Source of the DNA: Caballeronia arvi
GTDB taxonomy: Bacteria; Pseudomonadota; Gammaproteobacteria; Burkholderiales; Burkholderiaceae
Reading direction: 5' to 3'
NCBI RefSeq assembly: GCF_001544695.2
Contig: NZ_FCOM02000024.1
Location: forward strand, 1 to 64,000
Length of the DNA stretch: 64,000 nt
Part shown: positions 39,541 to 47,316 of the stretch, one piece after another
How the letters are laid out: each line of letters starts with the position of its first letter
Position numbering within the stretch: the first letter of the stretch is position 1
The notes under the pieces: model-generated
The model's database searches: none
Told to the model about the DNA's origin: nothing
Seen by the model: only the letters and a program-made list of their open reading frames with translations
Position numbers and translations under genes: made by a program

Positions 39541-39570
39541 TAGTAAATGATAACTATTCCTATTTGCAAA
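39541..39570 (-). promoter_or_regulatory. Fur-box-like site and promoter of hemP
   Basis: On the minus strand TTGCAA, 18 bp, TACTAT forms a promoter, and between the boxes lies GAATAGTTATCATTTAC, a good Fur-type sequence (AAATGATAACTATTC on the plus strand). It is about 40-65 bp upstream of the hemP start. Confidence 0.7.
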
Positions 39571-39655
39571 TAGACTTTCCGATGGACACGCAGCTTTCGA
39601 TAGCCATACTCGATGCGGCCGGTGAAGCATTCGCGGCCGCATCCGATACAACGGG

Positions 39656-40144
39656 TCAGTGCAGCGGCTTGCCGGCGGTCCGGCCGTGCGCAAACTGGCG
39701 AATGAGCCGCACGGTGTCGATATCCGATTCGCGATAGGCCGACTTCACGATCTCCTGCGTCTGACGCTCGTCGGCGCTCGGGTTCTCGTTCTCGGGCAGC
39801 GTCGTGCGGTAGGTGAAGCGCAGAAAGAGCTGAAGCGCGTCGGGCTGCTCGATCGCCATCGTGAGTGAGCCGCCTACATACTCCGCCGTCGGCAGGATGT
39901 CGTAGCGCACGCTCGAACTCGGCGTGAGCGTCACGCGATCGCGCACGGTGGCCTGGCCATAGTGCAGTTCACGCTCCATCGTGTCGCCATCGCGCGAAAG
40001 GATGTCGCAGCTATCCAGCCCCAGCACAAACAGTTGCGGCTGCTCGGCGCGCAGGACGAGTCCTTCCCACAGCTGCTCGCGCGTAAGCGCTTCGACGAGC
40101 GGGTTGAGCGGATCGTTGATCTGGATCAGATGTTCGAAATTCAA
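39656..40144 (-). CDS. SRPBCC superfamily protein, DUF1857 type
   Basis: The 162-aa protein matches the AtaL/DUF1857 branch of the START-like fold: MNFEHLIQINDPLNPLVEAL, LTREQLWEGLVLRAEQPQLF, GSLTMAIEQPDALQLFLRF. These proteins have a hydrophobic ligand pocket; the ligand is unknown. It is cytoplasmic with no signal. It lies 39 bp downstream of the OsmC gene on the same strand and may be co-transcribed with it. Confidence 0.82.
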   Translation of the reverse strand: MNFEHLIQINDPLNPLVEALTREQLWEGLVLRAEQPQLFVLGLDSCDILSRDGDTMERELHYGQATVRDRVTLTPSSSVRYDILPTAEYVGGSLTMAIEQPDALQLFLRFTYRTTLPENENPSADERQTQEIVKSAYRESDIDTVRLIRQFAHGRTAGKPLH

Positions 40145-40183
40145 GACGACAGTTCCTTGGACGTTCGTGGTGCCCGCGATGCA

Positions 40184-40582
40184 TTACTGCGGCGTGAGCC
40201 CGGACTCGATGCGAATCGCGCCGGACAGGACCTTGTGCATCGGGCACGCATTGGCGATTTGCAATAGCCGTTCCCGCTGTTCGCCCGACAGCGCGCCCGT
40301 GAGCGCGATACGGCGATCGATGTTCGTGCCGTCCGCGGTGCTCGTCATCGACAACTCGACGTGCACCGCTTCCAGCGGCCATTCCTTGCGCTTCGCGTAC
40401 ATCTTCAGCGTGATCGACGTGCATGCACCGAGGCTGGCAAGCAGGAGCGACGCCGGTTCCGGGCCCGTGTCGCCGCCGCCGATGCCGGCCGGTTCGTCGG
40501 CGATCCACGAATGCGTGCCGTCGCCGAGACGGACTTGAAAGTCGGTGTTGCCGATGCTTGCGCTCACGGAAGGTCCGGCCAT
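40184..40582 (-). CDS. OsmC family peroxiredoxin-like protein
   Basis: The 132-aa OsmC/Ohr-fold protein carries the two redox cysteines in LGACTSITLKMYAKRKEW (about Cys54) and ANACPMHKVL (about Cys113). Family members reduce organic hydroperoxides or act on other thiol-reactive substrates. The GTHSWIADEPAGIGG segment is typical of the YhfA/OsmC-like branch. The gene sits between DUF1857 and pirin. Confidence 0.9.
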   Translation of the reverse strand: MAGPSVSASIGNTDFQVRLGDGTHSWIADEPAGIGGGDTGPEPASLLLASLGACTSITLKMYAKRKEWPLEAVHVELSMTSTADGTNIDRRIALTGALSGEQRERLLQIANACPMHKVLSGAIRIESGLTPQ

Positions 40583-40701
40583 GCGTTGCTCCTGTTCGGG
40601 TTGAATTGCAAGAATGACAAAGATGACGAAAACGGCGCGGCTAGAACGGTCATTGTGACGTAATGCGTCCGTTCATGCCGCACCGTTTCGCCGGCTAGCG
40701 C

Positions 40702-41574
40702 TCAGTGCGTGATCGCGCCCATGCGGCCCTCCTGATAATCCACGACCGCCTGACGGATCTCGTCTTCGGTGTTCATCACGAACGGGCCATAGCGCACGAC
40801 CGGCTCTTTCAGCGGCACGCCGCCGATCAGCAGCAACTCCACCGGTTCGTCGCCGGCGGCGAGCGCGATCGTATCGCTGTCGTCGCGGAAGATGACCATT
40901 TGCTGCGCGCGCACGGGCTGGCTCTGCGGGCCGTAGAGCGCAGTGCCGGACAGCGGATACGCGAACACACGATAGTCGCGCGGCACGCTCAGTTCGACCT
41001 TCGCGCCCGGTTTCAGCGAAAAGTGCTGATACAGGATCGGCGTGCGCGTTTCGATCGCGGCTTTCACGCCGAGCGCCTCGCCGGCGATGACCTTCACGCT
41101 GACCTTGCCGTCCTCGCTCGTCGCGACGGGAATCTGCGCCGACGGAATCTCCTGATAATGCGGCGCGATCATCTTGTCGCGCTGCGGCAAGTTCACCCAC
41201 AGTTGCAGGCCGTGCACGCGGCCACCACGCCGCGTGAATTCTTCCGCTGGCATTTCGCTGTGCACGACGCCCGCGCCGGCGGTCATCCATTGCACGTCGC
41301 CGGGGCGCAGCGTGCCCGAGTGACCCGCCGAATCCTTGTGGCCGAACTCGCCTTCGAGCATGTACGTGACGGTCTCGAAACCGCGATGCGGATGATCGGG
41401 TGCGCCCTTCGCCTCACCGGGCGCGTAGTCGGCGGGGCCCATTTCATCGAGCAGCAGGAACGGATCGAAATCCATCAGAAGACGGGTCGGAAACGGGCGA
41501 TGCACGACAAATCCGCCGCCTTCGACGGTGCGGGTCGCCGGGATGATGCGTTCGATGCTGCGGCTGGTGGACAT
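40702..41574 (-). CDS. Pirin family protein
   Basis: The 290-aa bicupin matches pirin. The N-terminal metal site is seen in PHPHRGFETVTYMLEGEFGHKDSAGH (His ligands) with HSEMP further on, followed by LQLWVNLP and a C-terminal cupin. Bacterial pirins have quercetin-dioxygenase-like activity or regulate metabolism, including pyruvate dehydrogenase in some species. It diverges from the adjacent LysR gene (162 bp between starts), which probably regulates it. Confidence 0.93.
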   Translation of the reverse strand: MSTSRSIERIIPATRTVEGGGFVVHRPFPTRLLMDFDPFLLLDEMGPADYAPGEAKGAPDHPHRGFETVTYMLEGEFGHKDSAGHSGTLRPGDVQWMTAGAGVVHSEMPAEEFTRRGGRVHGLQLWVNLPQRDKMIAPHYQEIPSAQIPVATSEDGKVSVKVIAGEALGVKAAIETRTPILYQHFSLKPGAKVELSVPRDYRVFAYPLSGTALYGPQSQPVRAQQMVIFRDDSDTIALAAGDEPVELLLIGGVPLKEPVVRYGPFVMNTEDEIRQAVVDYQEGRMGAITH

Positions 41575-41736
41575 GGGGCCTCGCTTCGGAATCGGAAAAT
41601 AAGGGAATAGCGCTGAATTTGAAACACAGAGCTATTATATGGGCCGCATTTCGCGTTAAAAGAGGCCGCGGCGCAATGGATTGTCCCGCTGGCGATAACG
41701 AACCGCTTCACGCTTCAGAGCGACATCGAGTAATAG

Positions 41737-42699
41737 ATGAAAGCCGACTCGCATGACCTGAACGATCTGATGTACTTCTCGCACGTCGTCGAGCACGGCG
41801 GGTTTTCGGCCGCGGAGCGCGTGCTCGGCATCTCGAAGTCGCGGCTGTCGCGGCGCGTGTCGGAACTGGAGGCGTCGCTGGGCGTGCGTCTTTTGCAGCG
41901 CTCCACGCGCAAGCTCGCGCTCACCGAGGCGGGGCAACTCTTCTACCAGCATTGCCAGGCGATGCTCGCCGAGGCCCAGGCGGCCGTCAACGTCGTGCAG
42001 AGCCTGCGCGATTCGCCGCGCGGCACGGTGCGCGTGAGCGTGCCGGTCACTATCGCGCAGACGTTTCTTTCCGCCGTGATGCCGGATTTCATGCATCGCT
42101 ATCCGGAAGTGCGCATCGTGCTGCGCGTGACGAACCGCGTCGTCGATCTGTTCGAAGATGCGATCGATGTCGCGCTGCGCGTGCGCTCGGAGCCGCCCGC
42201 GAGCTCGAACGTCGTCGCGCGGCCGCTGTGGCGTACCGAGCAGATGCTCGTCGCGGCGCCGTCGCTGCTCAAGTCGAACGCGCCGCCGATGACGCCCGCC
42301 GAGCTCGCCCAATACGATACGCTCGATACGCCCTCGGCAGACGGGCGCCATGTCTATCGGCTGATCGCGCCGGATGGCACGCGCCACGAGTTCGAGCATG
42401 AGCCGCGGCTGGTCACCGCGGATCTTTCTATGATCCGCGAAGCGGTGATGCGCGGCGTCGGCATCGCGGCGCTGCCGGAGATGATGTACGGCGCGCCGTT
42501 GCGCTCGGGCCAGCTATCGCCGGTGATGCCGGGCTGGACGTTTCCATCGCCGCAACTCTACGCGGTCTTTCTGTCGCGGCAGGGCATGGTCCCTGCAGTG
42601 CGCGCGTTCGTGGATTTTCTCGTCGAGTCGATCGGCAGCGGCCAGCGCTTTCCCGGAGAATGTCCTGTTCACGAAAAGCCGGAACGAGAAACAGTTTGA
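41737..42699 (+). CDS. LysR-family transcriptional regulator next to pirin
   Basis: The 320-aa regulator has the LysR helix-turn-helix (DLMYFSHVVEHGGFSAAERV, LGISKSRLSRRVSELE) and an effector-binding domain (RGTVRVSVPVTIAQTFLS). It resembles regulators that sit divergently to pirin genes and control them. A few short spacer bases separate it from the downstream micropeptide promoter. Confidence 0.92.
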   Translation: MKADSHDLNDLMYFSHVVEHGGFSAAERVLGISKSRLSRRVSELEASLGVRLLQRSTRKLALTEAGQLFYQHCQAMLAEAQAAVNVVQSLRDSPRGTVRVSVPVTIAQTFLSAVMPDFMHRYPEVRIVLRVTNRVVDLFEDAIDVALRVRSEPPASSNVVARPLWRTEQMLVAAPSLLKSNAPPMTPAELAQYDTLDTPSADGRHVYRLIAPDGTRHEFEHEPRLVTADLSMIREAVMRGVGIAALPEMMYGAPLRSGQLSPVMPGWTFPSPQLYAVFLSRQGMVPAVRAFVDFLVESIGSGQRFPGECPVHEKPERETV

Positions 42700-42762
42700 C
42701 CGCGTTTGCGGCGCTCATTGGTTTATGACATTGAAGCGCGCACTTGCGATGGTCAGATTCAA

Positions 42763-42791
42763 TTGAACGACATAAGTCGCGGCGGTATATT
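42763..42791 (+). promoter_or_regulatory. Sigma-70 promoter of the micropeptide gene
   Basis: TTGAAC (42763-42768), 17 bp, TATATT (42786-42791), followed by a short leader and AAGGAG at 42807-42812. Confidence 0.75.
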
Positions 42792-42817
42792 GAAGGCTCT
42801 TTCGCTAAGGAGCTCCT

Positions 42818-42937
42818 ATGCGAAAACTCACGGCTGCTCTGATAGTTAGCCTGATAGGGTTGATTGCGCTGTCCGTGTCGACCACGGCTGCCGCATGTGA
42901 CGGGACTTCTGGTTCTGGCTATACGAACCCAAAGTGA
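42818..42937 (+). CDS. 39-residue secreted micropeptide
   Basis: The frame starts at ATG 42818, 5 nt after AAGGAG, behind a good promoter, and is closed by a strong terminator at 42971. The first 26 residues (MRKLTAALIVSLIGLIALSV, then STTAAA) form a Sec signal peptide. Cleavage would leave a mature peptide of about 13 residues beginning CDGTSGSGYTNPK. It has a single Cys. No family is recognised. A lipoprotein reading is less likely because the residues before Cys are Ala-Ala-Ala. The complete set of expression signals makes it a real gene candidate. Confidence 0.7.
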   Translation: MRKLTAALIVSLIGLIALSVSTTAAACDGTSGSGYTNPK

Positions 42938-42970
42938 CCGCCTCGCCCGAATGCGCCGAGCGCGCACGAA

Positions 42971-43002
42971 AAAAGGCCTTCATCTGACGATGAAGGCCTT
43001 TT
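42971..43002. terminator. Bidirectional terminator between micropeptide and exbD
   Basis: AAAAGGCCTTCATC pairs perfectly with GATGAAGGCCTTTT around TGAC. It ends the micropeptide transcript (+) and the tonB-exbBD transcript (-). Confidence 0.92.
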
Positions 43003-43047
43003 ACTTTGAGCGCCCGAAAGAGGGCGCTTACCGATGTCGCCTGGGCG

Positions 43048-43470
43048 TTACTTGCCGTTCTTCGGTTCGGTGACGAAACCGATCTTCGTCAGTCCGCCCG
43101 ACTGCGCCGCCGACATCAGATCGGCGACTTTTTCATACGCCACCTGACGATCCGCGCGCAAATGGATTTCCGGCTGCGGATTCTGCTGCGCCGCCTGCGC
43201 GATTCGCGCATTGAGCGTCGCTTCGTCGATCGGCTGATCGTCCCACAGCGTCGTGCCGTCGGCCTTGATCGCGATGTTCACGTGCGCGGGCTTTTCGTCC
43301 TGCGGCTGGCTGCTCGCGTGCGGCAGGTCGATCTTCACCGCGTGATGCATGGCGGGAATCGTGACGAGGAAGATGATCAGCAGAACCAGCATGACGTCGA
43401 CGAGCGGCGTCATGTTGATTTCGCTCATCATGCCGTCGTCTTCATCGCTGGCGAAAGGGCTCATGGCCAT
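43048..43470 (-). CDS. exbD: Biopolymer transport protein ExbD
   Basis: The 140-aa protein has one N-terminal membrane helix with the key Asp in INMTPLVDVMLVLLIIFLVT (Asp25) and a periplasmic domain. With ExbB it harvests the proton gradient to energise TonB. It is the last gene of tonB-exbB-exbD, 19 bp after exbB. Confidence 0.95.
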   Translation of the reverse strand: MAMSPFASDEDDGMMSEINMTPLVDVMLVLLIIFLVTIPAMHHAVKIDLPHASSQPQDEKPAHVNIAIKADGTTLWDDQPIDEATLNARIAQAAQQNPQPEIHLRADRQVAYEKVADLMSAAQSGGLTKIGFVTEPKNGK

Positions 43471-43489
43471 GATGCGAACCTCCTCTCGC

Positions 43490-44248
43490 TTACGACGACG
43501 CGGACGCGCGCGTCGCGATCCGCAGGCTGTCGGCGTTGCCGTTCTTCGCGGGGCGCGTAGCCGAATTGAGCTTGGCGCCGGTGACGAAGAAGGCGTGCAG
43601 GCCGTGCGCGAAGCGGTTCAGCTTCGTGACGATGCCCTTGTTCGCGCGGGTGAGCGCGTTGTAGCCGAGCACCGCCGGAATCGCGACGAAGAGGCCGAAC
43701 GCGGTCATGATGAGCGATTCGCCCACGGGACCGGCAACCTGATCGATCGAGGTCTGGCCGGTCGCGCCGATGGTCAGGAGCGCGTGATAGATCCCCCACA
43801 CCGTGCCGAAGAGACCGACGAACGGCGAAGTGGAACCGATCGACGCGAGCACCGCGAGGCCCGACTGCATGCGGCCGACGCCTTCGTCCATCACATCCTT
43901 GAGGCAGCGCGTGATCCAGTCCGACACGTCCATGCGGTCGTGCAGATGCGGCTGCGTCTGCGTGTGATGCTCGGCCGCTTCCTGGCCGGCGAGCGCGAGC
44001 GCGAGAAACGGGTTGTCCGCCGGGCTCGACGACTGGCTGCCGAGCTTCTTGATGCCGTCATTGAAGTCGTCGGAGTGCCAGAACGCCTGCTCGGCGTTCT
44101 TGGTCAGGCGCTTCAGGCGCACGACGTTCCACGCCTTCACGACGATCACCGTCCACGAAAGCACCGACATGATGACGAGCGCGAGCGCGATGCCCCGCGT
44201 CACGAAGTCGCCTTGCGCCCAGACGTGCGCAATCCCGTAGTTTTCCAT
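43490..44248 (-). CDS. exbB: Biopolymer transport protein ExbB
   Basis: The 252-aa MotA/TolQ/ExbB-family protein has three membrane helices. Conserved blocks are STSPFVGLFGTVWGIYHALL and GPVGESLIMTAFGLFVAIPAV with the Thr and Glu channel positions. It is the proton-channel partner of ExbD and TonB and lies 29 bp after tonB. Confidence 0.95.
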   Translation of the reverse strand: MENYGIAHVWAQGDFVTRGIALALVIMSVLSWTVIVVKAWNVVRLKRLTKNAEQAFWHSDDFNDGIKKLGSQSSSPADNPFLALALAGQEAAEHHTQTQPHLHDRMDVSDWITRCLKDVMDEGVGRMQSGLAVLASIGSTSPFVGLFGTVWGIYHALLTIGATGQTSIDQVAGPVGESLIMTAFGLFVAIPAVLGYNALTRANKGIVTKLNRFAHGLHAFFVTGAKLNSATRPAKNGNADSLRIATRASASS

Positions 44249-44277
44249 TTCTCTTTCCTTGTATCTAAAAAAACCGC

Positions 44278-45009
44278 TCAGTCGTTCAGACTGAAAACAA
44301 ACGGCACCGTGGCGGTCGCGCGAATCGCTTCGCCATTTTCCTTATAGGGACTGCACGCGCTGCCGCGCACGGCGTCGAGCGCCGCGTCGTCGAGGCGCGA
44401 CGAGCCGCTGCTCTTTTGCAACGTGGCGTTCTCGATCTTGCCGGACAGACCCACCGTCAGACGGATGACCGCCGTGCCGGTTTCGCCACGGCGTTTCGCC
44501 ATCGCCGGATAGTCTGGCTGCGCGATGTTACAACTCAGATGGGCGACGTTCTTCGGCGCGGCGAGATCCATGCTCGGCTTGCCGATGGCCGGCGCGGCGG
44601 GCGGCGGCGCGGGTTGCGGCGGAGCGGGCGGCGTAGGTTCGGGCGCGGGCGCGGCAATCTGCGATGGCGCTTCCGTCACCGGCATCGGCGTGGGCTTCGG
44701 CTCGATTTTCGGTTTGACCTTCGGCTTGGGCTGCGGCTTCGGAACGGGCTGCGGAACCGGCTTGGGCGGCGGCGGCGTTTCCACAGCAACCGGCTGCGGC
44801 GCGGGCTGCGGCGTTTCGCTGATCAACTGCGCGGTGATCGACTTTGCTTCGATCGGGCGCGGCAGCGGCTCGTTGCGCATCGTCAGCGCGGCGCCCAGAA
44901 GCGCAACGTGGATCGCGACGACAGCGGCGCACGCCGCGATCACACGCGGATTGCCGTTGGATGCCTGTGCCGTCCGGAACGCGGCGGGAGAAGTGGTCGG
45001 GGACTGCAT
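44278..45009 (-). CDS. tonB: Energy transducer TonB
   Basis: The 243-aa protein has an N-terminal membrane helix (about 22-45), a long Pro-rich periplasmic spacer (PKPQPKPKVKPKIEPKPTP), and a C-terminal TonB domain (CNIAQPDYPAMAKRRGETG, VRGSACSPYKENGE). It couples the inner-membrane proton gradient to outer-membrane iron-siderophore and heme receptors. It probably belongs to one iron-regulated operon with bfd upstream. Confidence 0.94.
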   Translation of the reverse strand: MQSPTTSPAAFRTAQASNGNPRVIAACAAVVAIHVALLGAALTMRNEPLPRPIEAKSITAQLISETPQPAPQPVAVETPPPPKPVPQPVPKPQPKPKVKPKIEPKPTPMPVTEAPSQIAAPAPEPTPPAPPQPAPPPAAPAIGKPSMDLAAPKNVAHLSCNIAQPDYPAMAKRRGETGTAVIRLTVGLSGKIENATLQKSSGSSRLDDAALDAVRGSACSPYKENGEAIRATATVPFVFSLND

Positions 45010-45112
45010 TGTTATTGGTTGCGTGCGGTGCTGCGTGGGTGCTGGCTGAAAACGCTGCTTTCCATCTCGAAGTCGAATGACGGCACAAGCGCGGTGCGGA
45101 AGAAACCAGACG

Positions 45113-45175
45113 TCATTTTCGGAAAATAAGCAGGGAAATAAACAGGGTGGTCACGAAACCGATCAGCAATTCCAT
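45113..45175 (-). CDS. 20-residue single-helix membrane micropeptide between bfd and tonB
   Basis: The ATG at 45175 is preceded by a strong GGAGGG Shine-Dalgarno at 4-5 nt, and the frame ends TGA at 45113-45115. The product MELLIGFVTT...LLIFRK is almost entirely hydrophobic with Arg-Lys at the end, fitting a single membrane span. It lies on the coding strand between bfd and tonB, where the spacer is unusually long. Small membrane subunits often stabilise transport complexes. A leader peptide for tonB is also possible. Expression is unproven. Confidence 0.55.
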   Translation of the reverse strand: MELLIGFVTTLFISLLIFRK

Positions 45176-45343
45176 CTTTCCCTCCAGGGGTAAGGGGTTG
45201 CGCGGCTGGCTAGAAGTGACCGGAGATTCGAAGGTAACCTGGCTTGCTGGAGGCAATCAAAACGACCAAACGACGCGGGCGGAAGCAGCGGGCGACGTCG
45301 GTTGAGGCGCGGACGCGGTGTTGGCCGCGCCGTGCGGGATGCT

Positions 45344-45580
45344 TCAGGCGGCCTTGCGTTCGTAGAACGTGAGCGGCGCGACCATTTCGCGTTGCTCGAT
45401 TCCACAGCGCGACGCGCAGACGCCGCTTTCCATCATCACATCGCGCACGGTTGCCTCGCACTTGCCGCAGCACAGCGCCACGCCGAGCTCGAATTGCAGT
45501 TCGTCGAAGGAATCCATTCCATCGGCGATGGCGGCTCGGATCTTGCGGTCGGACACTGATTTGCAGACACAGACAATCAT
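45344..45580 (-). CDS. bfd: Bacterioferritin-associated ferredoxin
   Basis: The 78-aa [2Fe-2S] protein has the BFD motifs CVCKSVSD (Cys4, Cys6) and CCGKCEATVRDVM (cluster cysteines). Bfd reduces the iron core of bacterioferritin to release iron. A Fur-box-like site lies just upstream. It heads the run bfd-micropeptide-tonB-exbBD. Confidence 0.94.
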   Translation of the reverse strand: MIVCVCKSVSDRKIRAAIADGMDSFDELQFELGVALCCGKCEATVRDVMMESGVCASRCGIEQREMVAPLTFYERKAA

Positions 45581-45601
45581 GATCGTTCGCGATAGCTAGC
45601 G

Positions 45602-45624
45602 TTAATGCGAATTATTATCATTCT
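45602..45624 (-). promoter_or_regulatory. Fur-box-like site upstream of bfd
   Basis: TAATGCGAATTATTATCATTC closely matches the Fur consensus halves (AATnnnnATTATTATCATT) and lies 22 bp upstream of the bfd start. Confidence 0.75.
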
Positions 45625-45755
45625 AGATTGCCGTGTTTGCAAGCGGGGCTCGGTGTTTTTTGTAACAGAGCACGCAAGTTAGCGGGTTTATTGCTAGGAG
45701 CCTTGTCTGGCGGGCGAAAGCGCGCGGCGTGCGCGCGCCTTCGCGAAAGAAACCC

Positions 45756-46634
45756 TCAGACGATGTCGGGTTCAGTGAGGCGCGTGCGGCGCGAAGGGAT
45801 GTCGACGTGCTCGACGGCAGCGTCGAGCTGAAGGAGGGAGGCCGCAAGCTGGCGCTGCGATTCGCCGTCGGCGGTGGAGCAAAAGCGCGGCAGGGAGTCC
45901 GGCGGCGCGGTGACATTCCTTAGCGCATGAGCGTCGAGCAGACGATCGAGCTGCCGCGCGATTGCGACGCTGGTATCGACGATCTGAAGCCGCTCGCCGG
46001 CGATCTCGCGAATCGCGCGATCGAGGAAAGGGTAGTGCGTGCAGCCGAGCACGAGCGTGTCGGCGTTGGCGTCGAGCATCGGCGCAATATAGCTTTCGAG
46101 CAACGCCATCAGTGCGGGCGACGAGGTGTCGCAGCGCTCGACCGCCTGAACCAGCCCGTGGCCAGCCTGACAGATGAAACGGCAGTCGCCCGCGTAACGG
46201 TCGAGCAGCGACTGGAAGCGCGCAGAACGCAGCGTCACGGCGGTCGCCAGCACGCCGACCACGCGCGACGTTGACAGCGCCGCCGCCGGTTTCACGCCAG
46301 GCTCGACGCCGACGAGCGGAATCGGCAGCCGTTCGCGCACGAGCGCGATCGATTGCGCGGTCGCCGTATTGCACGCGACGACGAGCGCCTTCGCCCCTTG
46401 TCCGACGAGCCATTCGCCGATCGCCATCGTGCGGTCGACGATGAAATCGTCGTCACGCTCGCCATAAGGTGCGTGAAGGGAATCGGCGACATAGATCAGC
46501 CGCTCGCGCGGCAACGTCGCGCGCACCGCGCGCAGCACCGACAGGCCGCCCAGGCCGGAATCGAAGATTCCGACCGGCGCAGTGCTCACGGGCGCATCGA
46601 CGCGAAACTCGGCGTGTCCGGACATACGCGACAC
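45756..46634 (-). CDS. murI: Glutamate racemase
   Basis: The 292-aa enzyme has both catalytic cysteines: VVACNTATAQS and LVLGCTHYPF. The N-terminal FDSGLGGLSVLRAVR motif and the Y-G-E-R segment are typical. It makes D-glutamate for peptidoglycan in the cytoplasm. It begins 4 bp after bfr, so the two are probably co-transcribed. Confidence 0.96.
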   Translation of the reverse strand: MSRMSGHAEFRVDAPVSTAPVGIFDSGLGGLSVLRAVRATLPRERLIYVADSLHAPYGERDDDFIVDRTMAIGEWLVGQGAKALVVACNTATAQSIALVRERLPIPLVGVEPGVKPAAALSTSRVVGVLATAVTLRSARFQSLLDRYAGDCRFICQAGHGLVQAVERCDTSSPALMALLESYIAPMLDANADTLVLGCTHYPFLDRAIREIAGERLQIVDTSVAIARQLDRLLDAHALRNVTAPPDSLPRFCSTADGESQRQLAASLLQLDAAVEHVDIPSRRTRLTEPDIV

Positions 46635-46638
46635 GGAA

Positions 46639-47115
46639 TTATTCGTGATCGCCCATCATGGTCTGCTGGTAGTTCTGGATGCCGACCTTGTCGATCAGAT
46701 CCAGTTGCGTCTCCAGCCAGTCGATGTGTTCTTCGGTGTCGTGCAGGATCTTTTCGAAGATCTCGCGCGAGACGAAGTCGCGCACGGACTCGCAGTACGC
46801 GATGGCTTCCTTGCAGGTCGACTGCGAAATCTGCTCGAGCTTCAGGTCGCACTCGAGAATCTCCTTCGTCTCTTCGCCGATCAGGAGCTTGTGCAGATCC
46901 TGCAGGTTCGGCAGGCCGTCGAGCATGAACACGCGCTGAATCAGCCAGTCGGCGTGCTTCATCTCGCCGATCGATTCGTCGTACTCATGCTTGTTCAGCT
47001 TTTCGAGGCCCCAGTGCTGATACATCCGGGCGTGCAGGAAGTACTGATTGATCGCGGTCAGCTCGTTTTTCAACTGAGCGTTCAGAAATTCGATGACCTT
47101 TGCGTCGCCTTGCAT
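46639..47115 (-). CDS. bfr: Bacterioferritin
   Basis: The 158-aa protein matches heme-containing bacterioferritin. Met52 in GEMKHADWL is the heme ligand. Ferroxidase ligands are visible in LKNELTAINQYF (Glu18), Glu51 and His54, and HDTEEHIDWLE (Glu127, His130). The 24-mer stores iron. Bfd upstream in this window would release it. The promoter region (47116-47316) has a GAGAA-N9-TTCTC inverted repeat at 47214-47232. Confidence 0.96.
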   Translation of the reverse strand: MQGDAKVIEFLNAQLKNELTAINQYFLHARMYQHWGLEKLNKHEYDESIGEMKHADWLIQRVFMLDGLPNLQDLHKLLIGEETKEILECDLKLEQISQSTCKEAIAYCESVRDFVSREIFEKILHDTEEHIDWLETQLDLIDKVGIQNYQQTMMGDHE

Positions 47116-47252
47116 GATTGTTCCTTGTTGTAACGTGGGGCACTGAGGGAAAGATAAACCTAGAGCGTGACAATGCCAAGGTTGAGAAGAAATTCTTTGT
47201 TCCAGACAAAACTGAGAATGAAAATCCTTCTCGAATAACGTCTTTGCAAAGA

Positions 47253-47281
47253 AAAGAGCCGGGCAGTTTGCCCGGCTCTTT
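47253..47281 (-). terminator. Terminator of the fumarase gene
   Basis: AAAGAGCCGGGCA pairs perfectly with TGCCCGGCTCTTT around GTT, just beyond the fumarase stop on the minus strand. Confidence 0.88.
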
Positions 47282-47316
47282 CATCTTTAGCGTTATAAAC
47301 CGCTATTGATCACGCT

